Shown here piece after piece: positions 8,928-16,380 of a stretch of 41,788 nt of DNA. This DNA is from Candidatus Dormiibacterota bacterium (GTDB lineage: Bacteria > Chloroflexota > Dormibacteria > Aeolococcales > Aeolococcaceae): NCBI GenBank assembly GCA_019245575.1, contig JAFARE010000046.1:1-41788 (forward strand), in the 5' to 3' direction. How positions within the stretch are numbered: the stretch's first letter is position 1; each line of letters opens with the position of its first letter. The notes below the pieces were generated by a model that saw nothing but the letters and a program-made list of their open reading frames with translations, ran no database searches and was not told the origin of the DNA. The translations under genes and the position numbers were made by a program.

Positions 8928-9293
8928 ATGTTCGTGCAGCGAGCACCCAAGCGTCAGGCAGTTGTCGCTCGACCGTCGAATCCTGCCGCCGTGGAACAGT
9001 TCGACCTTTCCGCAGCCAGGCTCTACGTGACCCGAGTCCATTGGCGCTTCGCCCGGACGATGCCGCAGTGGCCGCACGAGTACACCGTGCGCCGCTGGCG
9101 GCCAGAGCTCGACCACCAGTTCGCAGCCATGGTTGCGTTCATCCGCGCAGAGGGCGTCGTAAAGCCCTGGCCGAGAGACGCCCAGATCCCGCGGTACCAC
9201 CATTCCTATCTCGCCCTGGACGGCTGGGAGTATTGGACGATGGGCGAGCCGGTGGCTGCGACCATCCTCATAAACCGCGCGCGAGTCGAGTGA
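8928..9293 (+). CDS. Small conserved protein of unknown function (121 aa)
   Basis: ATG start 41 bp after the helicase gene. The C-terminal 90 residues are rich in conserved-looking aromatics: VHWRFARTMPQWPHEYTVR, then AAMVAFIRAEG, YLALDGWEYWTMG and a final TILINRAR. I recognise this pattern from many small hypothetical proteins near mobile or restriction genes, but know no assigned function. No transmembrane segment, signal peptide or classical nuclease motif is visible. Its TGA overlaps the GTG of the following PD-(D/E)XK gene (GTGA, 9290-9293), so the two are translationally coupled and probably act together. It could be an adaptor, inhibitor or specificity subunit. Confidence 0.75.
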   Translation: MFVQRAPKRQAVVARPSNPAAVEQFDLSAARLYVTRVHWRFARTMPQWPHEYTVRRWRPELDHQFAAMVAFIRAEGVVKPWPRDAQIPRYHHSYLALDGWEYWTMGEPVAATILINRARVE

Positions 9294-10447
9294 CGGTCTC
9301 TAACGTGCCAGGGCCCGGTCGATCCTTATTCACGCGAGCCACCTGGTACATCCCGTCACCGTACCAGGACCCTAGTGAGAACCGTGTGACGGAGGTCTTC
9401 GCCGCCGTGCTGGAGAGTGTGCCAGGACTCGCCCGCGCACTCGTGGACTGGTGGTATGGGCCACTGCTGTCTGGCGGCATGGAGACGCGTGACGACGTAC
9501 GTACGCAATCGCGCACGGGGAGTGGCGGCATCGTCGACCTCGCGCTTCGGGTACGCCCACGGGCACGGCGTCGCAGCGATGTCGTCGAGGACTTGGGAAA
9601 TGAAGCGCCTCCGCGCGACGTCGTCTGCTGGGTCGAGATCAAGCACCGTGATCCACCACCGGAGCTACACGGACCGCAGCTAGAGACATACCTTCACGAC
9701 ATCGAGGACGTCAGTGCCGGCCATCGCTTTGTACGGTTGCTGGCGCCTCGCGGATTCGACCCGCCGCGTCCAGCAGGGGTCGACTACAGCACATGGCAGG
9801 AAGTCGCCCGATGGTTGTCGGCCTATCTCACGACGCATCACGCAACCATCGGCGAAGTAGACAAGTACTTGATCGGACAGTTATTGCGATTCCTACAAGA
9901 GGAGGGACTCATGGACCCAGGACGTCTGACCGCAGAGCACGCCTTTATCGCCGATGCGCTACCTAGTGCTGCAACTGCGTATGCCGCGTTGTGGGAGGTC
10001 GCCGAGGGCGTGATCTTCAACGAGTGGCTCAAGCCTCGGCCAGGCGGTATGCGTCAGATCATGAACATGTACCGGGTGTTCGATCTCAAGCCACCGGACG
10101 GCCAGAGCTTGGCCGAGACCTGGCGTGGCAATTTCCTCGAATGGGGCATGCGGCCGGATGATTTCCTTGGGGCCGAGTCGCGGCAGGCGCTGGTGTTCTA
10201 TGCGGGTCTCACGATCACGTCGTCGCCAAAGCAAGATCCATTACTCAGCGCGGGTAACCGCGGTTGGCTCGCCACACTCGAGGGAAATGGGTTTCGCCAC
10301 GTGGTCTCCTATTACCCACGCATCTGGCGCCTGTTGTATGTCGACGAACTCCTCACTCAGCCAAGCCTCGAGGAGCAAGGACAGCAACTGGGTCGCTGGG
10401 TCCTGGCCGCGTTTACGTCACTCTGCGCGGCTCAGCCGCCTTCCTGA
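9290..10447 (+). CDS. PD-(D/E)XK nuclease-family protein (385 aa)
   Basis: GTG start overlapping the preceding stop by 4 nt. Seen near the N-terminus: NRVTEVFAAVLE (Glu35), then GIVDLALRV (Asp83) and WVEIKHRD (Glu116, Lys118), which together give the E...D...ExK active site of PD-(D/E)XK nucleases. The NRxTE-type opening is typical of the PDDEXK_4 group. The remaining 260 residues are mostly helical and may form a recognition domain. It ends 21 bp from the convergent DUF4041 gene. Inference: a second DNase in the helicase operon, so the locus carries at least three putative nucleases (NurA-like, Vsr-like, PD-(D/E)XK). Substrate specificity cannot be read from the sequence. Confidence 0.78.
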   Translation: MTVSNVPGPGRSLFTRATWYIPSPYQDPSENRVTEVFAAVLESVPGLARALVDWWYGPLLSGGMETRDDVRTQSRTGSGGIVDLALRVRPRARRRSDVVEDLGNEAPPRDVVCWVEIKHRDPPPELHGPQLETYLHDIEDVSAGHRFVRLLAPRGFDPPRPAGVDYSTWQEVARWLSAYLTTHHATIGEVDKYLIGQLLRFLQEEGLMDPGRLTAEHAFIADALPSAATAYAALWEVAEGVIFNEWLKPRPGGMRQIMNMYRVFDLKPPDGQSLAETWRGNFLEWGMRPDDFLGAESRQALVFYAGLTITSSPKQDPLLSAGNRGWLATLEGNGFRHVVSYYPRIWRLLYVDELLTQPSLEEQGQQLGRWVLAAFTSLCAAQPPS

Positions 10448-10468
10448 TCTCTCACGGGAGCGATACAG

Positions 10469-11980
10469 TCAAGTTCGCTCGGTTTCGGAGAGTTCGCTCG
10501 GCCAGTACTTCTTGGACTGCAGGTACTGCGTCGCCTCGACCTCGTCGGAGTACTCGAGGAGATTGCCGACCTTCGCCGCGAGCACCTCGCGAACCGCACC
10601 CGGCGACGCGAAATAGAACTCACGGCGATCGTTCACGTGGTTGAGCCGCTTCTCGTGGAAGGCCTTGTGGAGCTCGGTCTCGAGGGTCACCGCGTCATCC
10701 GAGAAGAAGAGTGCGTGGACATCGAACGGGAAGGGCACTGACGCATCGCCGAGCTCACGGACGCGGTCCATTGGCTCGAGCCGACGCGTCATTCCGATCT
10801 TCACTACGTTGCGCCCAAACGCGCCCGGGTTGCTGATCACGTACACGTAGCCGCAGCGGATGTTCGCGGCTCGCGCCTCGTTCGCTGCGATGTCAGCGTC
10901 GATCGATGCAACCTGGGCTTCCGCCTTCTCGGCTCCATCGACATCGCCCTTCGCCCGCAGCGCTTCGGCCACGCTCGCGTGGTGCGCGCGCTCCTTGTCG
11001 AGGCGTTCCCGCTCCGCGGCGAACTCCTGCTCCGCCTTCCGTTCCTCGCGCAGCCGCTCGCGCTCGTCGCGTGCCGCCTCCTTCTCCTCCTGGACCTTCA
11101 TCAGGAAGTCCGCGGTGAGCTCGAGTTCCTCGACGCGGATCGCGTGGTAGGTCGGGTTGATGCGGATCTCCATCATCGAGCCGAGACGCGCGATCGTCTC
11201 GACGCTCGCGTCCAAGCGCTTCTTCGCGGTGACTACGTTCCCAGTGCGTAGTGAACGGACGCACGTGTCCGCCTCGGCGTTGTACGCGCGGAGCATCAGC
11301 TTCGAGTAGTCGCTGGTCATCTTGCGTCCCTTGGCCAGCGAGTTGTTGAAGGTGAAGCGCTCCGAAACGAGTACCGCATCGTCCTTCTTAACGGCGTCTT
11401 TGATCCGGTTCTGGATGTCATCAAGCCGGTCGCGGTACTCCGCCGACGTTTCCAACGGATGGTGGTACTGGTAGACGCCCACCTCTTGCAGGACGCGTTG
11501 GTCGTTGAGGTCGACGACGTCGACGCTCTCGCGCAGTTCTTCCTCGAGCTCGGCGACGCGCGCCCGGAGTCGAGCAACTTCAGCAATTAACTGCGCTTCC
11601 TGCGTGACAGCGGGCGCATAGCCGGGAGCAGACAGTGGCGGCGCGGCAGGGTAGCTCGGTGCGATCGGCTGAGGCGGCGGCGGAGCGATGGGTACCCCCG
11701 CGCCGGCGCGGATCGCCGCAGGAACGGCGGACTCAGGAACGGGAGACATCGCGAACTCAACGGCGGGCGGCGCGGGTGGCACGACTGGCTGAGAAGGTGG
11801 TGGCGGCACCACGACGGGTGCTGGCTGCGTGATCGGAGTGGCGACGGGAACCCAGAACGACCAGCCGACCGGCGGTCGGGGCCAGGAGGGATCTGGTTGC
11901 CAACCGTCGGGTGGCACCCAGCCCGCCGGCTGCGGCGGCCATCCGGGCGGCGGGTTGAACTGGAAGCCATCCACGCTCAC
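10469..11980 (-). CDS. DUF4041 protein with C-terminal GIY-YIG (T5orf172/MUG113) domain (503 aa)
   Basis: Start GTG overlapping the upstream stop by 4 nt. Residues 1-135 are Pro/Ala/Trp-rich and disordered (repeated PPxGW motifs), followed by a short coiled coil (about 130-155). A helical region (about 155-330) fits DUF4041, with a charged Arg/Glu-rich helix to about 365. From 376 on is GYVYVIS...VVKIGMTRR...RVRELG...LETELHKAF...NDRREFYF, the T5orf172 variant of the GIY-YIG nuclease fold, including the Arg and Glu expected in the active site. Such proteins occur in phages, mobile elements and restriction loci. Pairing with a nuclease-less Mrr-like protein suggests it supplies DNA cleavage for that unit. 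Confidence 0.83.
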   Translation of the reverse strand: MSVDGFQFNPPPGWPPQPAGWVPPDGWQPDPSWPRPPVGWSFWVPVATPITQPAPVVVPPPPSQPVVPPAPPAVEFAMSPVPESAVPAAIRAGAGVPIAPPPPQPIAPSYPAAPPLSAPGYAPAVTQEAQLIAEVARLRARVAELEEELRESVDVVDLNDQRVLQEVGVYQYHHPLETSAEYRDRLDDIQNRIKDAVKKDDAVLVSERFTFNNSLAKGRKMTSDYSKLMLRAYNAEADTCVRSLRTGNVVTAKKRLDASVETIARLGSMMEIRINPTYHAIRVEELELTADFLMKVQEEKEAARDERERLREERKAEQEFAAERERLDKERAHHASVAEALRAKGDVDGAEKAEAQVASIDADIAANEARAANIRCGYVYVISNPGAFGRNVVKIGMTRRLEPMDRVRELGDASVPFPFDVHALFFSDDAVTLETELHKAFHEKRLNHVNDRREFYFASPGAVREVLAAKVGNLLEYSDEVEATQYLQSKKYWPSELSETERT

Positions 11981-13248
11981 GCGTCCCGTACACCCTTGCC
12001 CGGGTCGATCGGCACCAGGTCGTATGGGCTTTTCGATACGGCAGCACCCAGGTGCATCAGCGTCGCGAGTGGCGTGACGTGGCTGAGGTCAAACTCGCCG
12101 AAGCGCTCGCGATCGGCCGCGACTGCGATGAACACGAACTTCTCCATGCGGCCGGTCGCCGGACTGGTCGTTTCGGTTTGTACAGTCAGCGCGATCGACC
12201 GGATGTTGCCGATCTCATCCGCCGAGAAGATCTCGTGGAGCATGCGCAGGCTCACCTGGTAGATAGCCGATGTGTACGCGTCCTTGAGTTCCTTAGCCGA
12301 GAGCGCGGTGGCCCGAAGCTCGCCGCTGGGACGGTGGTACTTGAACTCCTTCTCGGTCGGCATCGAACTAGGTGGTGGCACGGATGCGGTGAGGACGAGT
12401 TCCTTCTCGGCGCTGTCGTACGAGTAGTCATGCTCGACGGGAAAGCCCTCGGGGTAATACGAGTTACCGAGCACCATCCCCACCCATTCTTCGACGGCCT
12501 CGGGTGCGCCCATGCGCAGTCCCTCGATCCATTGGTCAAGTGACGCGTTCGCGCGTGCAGCCTCGGCGTCGCGGCCGGTACATTCGGCGGCGTACTGCGC
12601 GCGAGCAGCCTCGAGTTGCTCGACCCGCGCACTCTCGGCGCGCTGGTGCTCCTGCATCTGCCGCAACTGGGCCAAGGGGAGCGCGGCGACCTCAGCCTCC
12701 CATTCTGCGTGCTGCGCACTGAACGCTTCGCGAGCTCGCGCGACTGCCTCGGAGTGCTTCTTTTTGCCGCCCAGCAGGCCGCCCAACCCCTTGGGCTCCG
12801 GAGGTTCCTGAAACACCGGTTCGTCCCGGGCGGTCAGTGGTCGCGGCGCCGGGGTCGGTGTCTCTAGGTCTGAGCGTGCGAACGACGGGTGCTCAGCCAC
12901 TTGGCGCAGGCCCGCCATGTCTACGCGGTGATCGACACCAACGGCCGCGGCGAGGATGCCCGCGAGCTCGTCCCGCGCCTCTTGGAGCTGCGCGTTCCGT
13001 GCTTGAGCATCGGCTTCTCCGGCTTCCTGGCGAAGCCGCGTCGCTTCGGCCTCGGCAGCCCTTCGCGCTGCCGCATCTGCCTTGTCCGACTGCTTCTGGG
13101 CCCTGTCAAGCTCGCGGAGGAGTCTCTGGTGCTCTCTCTGCGCCGCGGCCGACGCCCGATTGGCGGCCGCCACGGCTTGCATCTGCCGCCTCGCCCTGAC
13201 CTGGTTCTGGTGGTGAATCTCGGCGAAGAACCCGCGCTTCCTGGCCAT
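11977..13248 (-). CDS. Mrr-type restriction protein N-terminal/middle region lacking the Mrr nuclease domain (423 aa)
   Basis: ATG start with GGGAG five nt upstream. Opening MARKRGFFAEIHHQ plus the Ala/Arg/Gln coiled coil (about 15-100) matches, from memory, the N-terminus of actinobacterial type IV restriction endonucleases. A Gly/Lys stretch (GLGGLLGGKKK, about 153-163), a second coiled coil (about 165-240) and a middle domain follow: YYPEGFP, then a helix with YQVSLRMLHEIFSAD and a strand-rich end with PYDLVPIDP. In the proteins I recall, this is followed by an Mrr PD-(D/E)XK domain of about 150 residues. Here the protein stops first, and the next gene, overlapping by GTGA, encodes a GIY-YIG protein. 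Inference: a sensor or DNA-binding subunit whose nuclease has been replaced in trans. Truncation by mutation is possible but the tight gene coupling argues against it. Confidence 0.7.
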   Translation of the reverse strand: MARKRGFFAEIHHQNQVRARRQMQAVAAANRASAAAQREHQRLLRELDRAQKQSDKADAAARRAAEAEATRLRQEAGEADAQARNAQLQEARDELAGILAAAVGVDHRVDMAGLRQVAEHPSFARSDLETPTPAPRPLTARDEPVFQEPPEPKGLGGLLGGKKKHSEAVARAREAFSAQHAEWEAEVAALPLAQLRQMQEHQRAESARVEQLEAARAQYAAECTGRDAEAARANASLDQWIEGLRMGAPEAVEEWVGMVLGNSYYPEGFPVEHDYSYDSAEKELVLTASVPPPSSMPTEKEFKYHRPSGELRATALSAKELKDAYTSAIYQVSLRMLHEIFSADEIGNIRSIALTVQTETTSPATGRMEKFVFIAVAADRERFGEFDLSHVTPLATLMHLGAAVSKSPYDLVPIDPGKGVRDA

Positions 13249-13306
13249 CTCAACTCCCGGCCTGACGCTTGCTCAAGCAGGCCTCGCAGGATGCCAGTCC
13301 GGGATT

Positions 13307-13320
13307 GCGATTGCAATCGC
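13307..13320. promoter_or_regulatory. Perfect 14-bp palindrome upstream of the Mrr-like operon
   Basis: GCGATTG-CAATCGC is perfectly self-complementary and lies 59 bp before the ATG at 13248, in a suitable place for an operator. An overlapping ATTGCG and a following GCCGATCGC give partial extra half-sites. The binding protein is unknown; the XRE regulator at 14948 is one candidate. Confidence 0.4.
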
Positions 13321-14397
13321 CGATCGCAGTGGCCTCGCCAAACAGTAGGCGACGAGATTCGGCGGTGCTTGTGTTCATTAGGCAGCCCCGGCGACTCCTC
13401 CAGCGCTTCGTAGGCTGGTCTGGAGCTGCGCCGCCACAACGGGTCGATCGAGCTATCGCAAGGGCTTCCTCCCGACGCGAGCGCCGTCTGGGATGCAATC
13501 CCGCCCGATGTGACGCAGCTCAGGTCAGGGCGAGCGTTTTGGGGGCGGCAGCTGGTTTGTCGGCGCCGGGCCTCTTGGCGGCGTGGACCACGCCTAGGAG
13601 AGGCGTTGGGCGCGACGTCTATGAGGCGCTCAGGCCAGATCGGCGTCATCATCGCCAGCGCTGTGCAAGGCGCGCCACCACGTCGGCCCAGGGTCGCGCG
13701 CCTGACCGGGGGCCAGGCCCACAGTGCCGGCAGCAGCGCGGGTGGGCAGCTCTTGGCCACGCTTCGGCGGGCGCGGCGGCTGCCCACGGCGCTGGTTCCA
13801 GAGGGGCCAGCCCATCCGCTCCTTGGGCTCCTGTGGGAAGGTGCCAAGCGCTACTTGGCCAGGCCCAGTCGAGCCCCTGGCTGGTATCGGTCAAAGCAGG
13901 CCATGCGACGCTATTCGACAACCTAGACCTGGTGTTGGCTGAGAGCTGGCCCGCTTCCCTCGACGTGTCTGACGTCGCTGACGAGCGTGTCCGCCCTCGT
14001 GACGAGGTCTGGGTCGAACACCTTGATCGATCCATGGCGGGCTCCGAGCGTGCTCAGACCACGCTCACCGTCGCGGTGGTCGGCAGGTTCGTACCCGAGC
14101 CGCACACGCAGGCAGGAGTTGGCCATCGCGGGGGTGTCGGTACCCCGGCCGCCCACGCCCCGAAAACACGCCAGCCTGGCGAGCCAGCGGCGCAGCTGGG
14201 CCTCGTACCGGTGAGGCTCGGAGAGACCGATCTCGCGCGTCAGCGCCAGCGATGTGGCGGGCGACTCGGTCGAACCGACTCGGTCGGATTTTGCGACCAT
14301 CGACGACGATGCACACGACCAGTTACACGCGGCCCACGCGCGCGCGCGCGAGGGGCCGGTCGGTTGACGGTTCATCGGTTCGACTCAGGTTCACCCC

Positions 14398-14520
14398 GGA
14401 GTCGCCGCGGATTCGCCTCGGAGTCGCCCCCGATTCGCCTCGGAGTCGCCCCGGATTCGCCCCGGATTCGCCTCGGAGTCGCCCGGGGTTCGGCTCGGGT
14501 TCGCCCCGGAGTTTCGCCCG
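14398..14520. repeat. 11-bp tandem repeat, about 11 units
   Basis: Consecutive units follow the consensus GGA(G/T)TCGCC(C/T)C, starting at 14398, 14409, 14420, 14431, 14442, 14453, 14464, 14475, 14486 and 14497, and ending in a 13-bp variant at 14508. GGAGTCGCC and GGATTCGCC forms largely alternate. Two more degenerate units can be seen just before (14376-14397). A unit near one helical turn places each copy on the same DNA face. Confidence 0.9.
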
Positions 14521-14826
14521 CGGCATTCCGGATGCGCCTTCGCCTCAACCCGCGTCTGCTCACCATGCTTTGTCTCGCGCGATGGACAACCTGCCCTTGG
14601 CCACGGGAACCGTGGCCTGGTGCTATACCCCATGCAGCTCGGGCGCGACATGTAGGTGCTATTGAGCCCAGGTCGGTACAGTCCATGCTCAGGCGATGGG
14701 CGGTATGTCGTGTTGCCATCCGGTTCGTGGACCCCGCGGCTGACCATTCCGCAGTATTGGCGACCAGCGTCTTGGTGGCGAGGCGCTCGCTGAAGGCCGC
14801 GCAGCGGGTCGTGTAGGCGACCCCGA

Positions 14827-14869
14827 GTAACTGGAACATTCGTTACTTGGAACCTCCTTTCGTGGTAAC
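14827..14869. promoter_or_regulatory. Cluster of GTAAC/GTTAC half-sites upstream of the XRE gene
   Basis: GTAAC (14827-14831), GTTAC (14842-14846) and GTAAC (14865-14869) form two overlapping inverted pairs. The first two are each followed by a GGAAC element, giving GTAACTGGAAC and GTTACTTGGAAC. They lie about 80-120 bp before the XRE-family gene and could be its autoregulatory operator. Confidence 0.35.
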
Positions 14870-14947
14870 GGAATTCCGACAGAGCCGCGCGTGCGATTCG
14901 CAGGGAGGCGCGCATCCAGCGCCGTCGCTCAAGGCATCATTCGTGGC

Positions 14948-15229
14948 ATGGCCACGCTACCGACCGAGCGCAGACGACCGGCCTCCCGCAGAACACAGCG
15001 GAGGCCGTGGCCGTGGGTGATCGACCACAGGCCCTTCTTCGAGTACATGGCCGTGCACAACCTGACCATCGCCGAGACGGCCAAGCGCGCCGGGGTAGAC
15101 CCCGCGACGTTCAGCAATCTCCTCTACGGGCCGCGACAGCCGCACATTCGCACCGTCCACCAGGTTTGCACGCGCCTCGGCATCGACCCGGCTAGCGTTT
15201 TCATCTTCCGTTTCGATCACGCCCCTTAG
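14948..15229 (+). CDS. XRE/Cro-C1-family helix-turn-helix regulator (93 aa)
   Basis: ATG start at 14948, with AAGG about 10 nt upstream; an in-frame GTG at 14891 is an alternative. A basic N-terminus (Arg-rich, 1-25) precedes a single HTH_3-type domain: FFEYMAVHNLTIAETAKRAG, then VDPATFSNLLYG as recognition helix, and VCTRLGIDPASVF, the usual end of the fold. It is tail-to-tail with the integrase, with overlapping stops (15226-15229). Small phage-type repressors beside integrases often control excision or cargo expression. Its likely binding sites are the GTAAC cluster just upstream. No ligand or oligomerisation domain is present. Confidence 0.8.
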   Translation: MATLPTERRRPASRRTQRRPWPWVIDHRPFFEYMAVHNLTIAETAKRAGVDPATFSNLLYGPRQPHIRTVHQVCTRLGIDPASVFIFRFDHAP

Positions 15230-16221
15230 GGCCTGACCACGTACTCGGCCCAGCCGTCCATCGGGCCCAGGTCGCGCTCGCTGCTCATGTAGACGTACCG
15301 CAGCAACACGGAGTAGTCCGCGTGGCCCATCGCGGCGCGCACCTTCTCCAGGTTCCAGCCCAGCTGCGTCGCCACGGTGGCGAACGTGTGCCTGAACGCG
15401 TGCGCATGCACGTGGAACCCGACGCGCTTCTCGAGCCGATCCATCATCGAGTCGATCCCCCACTTGTGATACGGCCGGCCGTACGCATTGATCAGCAGCG
15501 TGTCGCCGACCGCGCGCGGCCTGTCACGAGCGATGTAGCGCTTCACTGCGAGCGCGAGCTGCGGCGTGATCGGCACACGGCGGGACTTCCGGCCCTTGGC
15601 GCCGGCGTCCCACCGGACACGGAGCTCGGCGCGACCGCGCTCGAGCGAGTCCAGCATCAGGTCGCCAAGGCCGTCAGGCGCCATTACGGCGAGCCCGGCG
15701 ACCTCGGAGATGCGCAGCCCGCCTCCGACCAGCAGCCGCACCGCGAGCGCCTCTGAAGGTCGCTCACAGGCCGCAAGGATTGCGCGCAGCTGTGTGATGT
15801 GGAACAGCGTCGGCTCCTTTCGCGGCCGCTTCGGCGGGCGAAGGCGCAGCATGCGCCCATCCACCGTGTATCCCTCGTTCTCCGCCCACGCCAGAAACGT
15901 GTGCGTGCTGCGGTGCGAGGCGTGCAGCGTGGCCGGCTGCAACGGCTTGCCATCCTGCCGGGTGCGTGCCGCCATGTACGCCCGGAAAGCGCGCAGGTGA
16001 TCCACTTGGAGATCCTCAAAGCGCTCAACCGCGGGCCACTCACGCTCAATCCAGTCCAGAAATTCGCCAATGCGCAGGTCGTAGTACTCGAGCGTCCGGG
16101 GCGACACGTTGTTGCCCATCCGCTCCAGCCGGAACACGTCGTAGCCATCCCGCAGCTGCGTGCGCGCATGCCGTTTCGACCCGTCCAGGACCCTCATCGC
16201 GGTCGCCTCCATGGACGGCAT
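15226..16221 (-). CDS. int: Tyrosine recombinase / site-specific integrase (331 aa)
   Basis: Seen: an N-terminal SAM-like core-binding domain (about 25-120, with VSPRTLEYYDLRIGEFLDWI), then the catalytic domain. Its residues are Arg170 (GGGLRISEV), Lys in GAKGRKSRR (about 209-212), HAFRH (His274, Arg277), GH (His300) and Tyr309 (LLRYVYMS), a complete R-K-H-R-H-Y set, so the enzyme looks intact. The gene points away from the tRNA-Pro and begins 134 bp from the tRNA 3' end, the usual arrangement for an island that uses a tRNA 3' end as attachment site. The start may alternatively be the Met at residue 9. No arm-binding AP2-type N-terminus is evident. It likely mobilises the island to the left of the tRNA. 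Confidence 0.92.
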   Translation of the reverse strand: MPSMEATAMRVLDGSKRHARTQLRDGYDVFRLERMGNNVSPRTLEYYDLRIGEFLDWIEREWPAVERFEDLQVDHLRAFRAYMAARTRQDGKPLQPATLHASHRSTHTFLAWAENEGYTVDGRMLRLRPPKRPRKEPTLFHITQLRAILAACERPSEALAVRLLVGGGLRISEVAGLAVMAPDGLGDLMLDSLERGRAELRVRWDAGAKGRKSRRVPITPQLALAVKRYIARDRPRAVGDTLLINAYGRPYHKWGIDSMMDRLEKRVGFHVHAHAFRHTFATVATQLGWNLEKVRAAMGHADYSVLLRYVYMSSERDLGPMDGWAEYVVRP

Positions 16222-16264
16222 GATGCCGTCGTTTTGGCGGCGAAACCCCTGCGCAGGCCCCCTG

Positions 16265-16346
16265 ACTCGGCATTTTCGAACCCCCTGCTTTCGCGCTGCA
16301 CGGACTGTGCACTGCGTATTCAGGTCGTATTCAAAATGTCCGAGTC
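16265..16346. repeat. Concentric nested inverted repeats between integrase and tRNA
   Basis: The outer arms are GACTCGGCATTTT (16265-16277) and AAAATGTCCGAGTC (16333-16346), complementary with one bulged base. The inner arms are TGCAC (16298-16302) and GTGCA (16308-16312). Both pairs share the same centre (about 16305). A perfect CCTGCGCAGG palindrome lies just outside at 16248-16257. The position, in the 134-bp int-tRNA gap, fits recombinase or excisionase binding sites or an int-promoter operator. It also lies downstream of the tRNA, but there is no U-tract for an intrinsic terminator. Confidence 0.6.
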
Positions 16347-16355
16347 AGATTGACG

Positions 16356-16380
16356 TGGTCGGGGCGCCCAGGCTCGAACT
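16356..16380 (-). other. Putative island attachment site (tRNA-Pro 3' end)
   Basis: The integrase gene abuts the T-arm and CCA end of an intact tRNA, so the crossover core is inferred to lie within the tRNA 3' half. No second copy of this sequence is present in the window, so the other island end should be left of position 1. The boundary at 16380 is nominal. Confidence 0.5.

Larger units (their letters stand above)
13249..14947. other. 1.7-kb stretch without convincing genes
   Basis: All six frames were examined. The long open frames here (for example plus 13269-14816 and minus 13923-14375) give Arg/Pro/Ser-rich, low-complexity translations with no recognisable domain, consistent with open frames arising by chance in GC-rich DNA. 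The stretch contains the palindrome at 13307, an alternating CG run near 14338-14350, an 11-bp tandem repeat (14398-14520) and a set of GTAAC half-sites (14827-14869). It may be decayed mobile-element DNA, an undetected structured RNA, or regulatory DNA of the island. A perfect AAAGGAGGT on the minus strand (14852-14860) lies 13 nt before an ATG at 14839, whose 155-codon frame reads through the tandem repeat; I do not call it a gene. Confidence 0.55.

Noticed and set aside
1-10447. Assignment to a named system such as BREX, DISARM or the DUF4011-helicase-Vsr group
   Set aside because: The diagnostic genes (PglX/PglZ/BrxC, methylase sets, DUF3320) are not seen in the window, although the locus continues to the left.
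14398-14520. Tandem repeats considered as a CRISPR array
   Set aside because: Units are directly contiguous 11-mers without spacers and no cas genes are present.
13269-14816. 515-codon plus-strand open frame in the gene-poor stretch
   Set aside because: Its composition is Arg/Pro/Ala-rich, it crosses the 11-bp minisatellite, and it has no recognisable domain or ribosome binding site.
14372-14839. 155-codon minus-strand frame after a perfect AAAGGAGGT
   Set aside because: The spacing of 13 nt is long, the protein is low complexity and its C-terminal third is translated minisatellite; recorded only as a finding.
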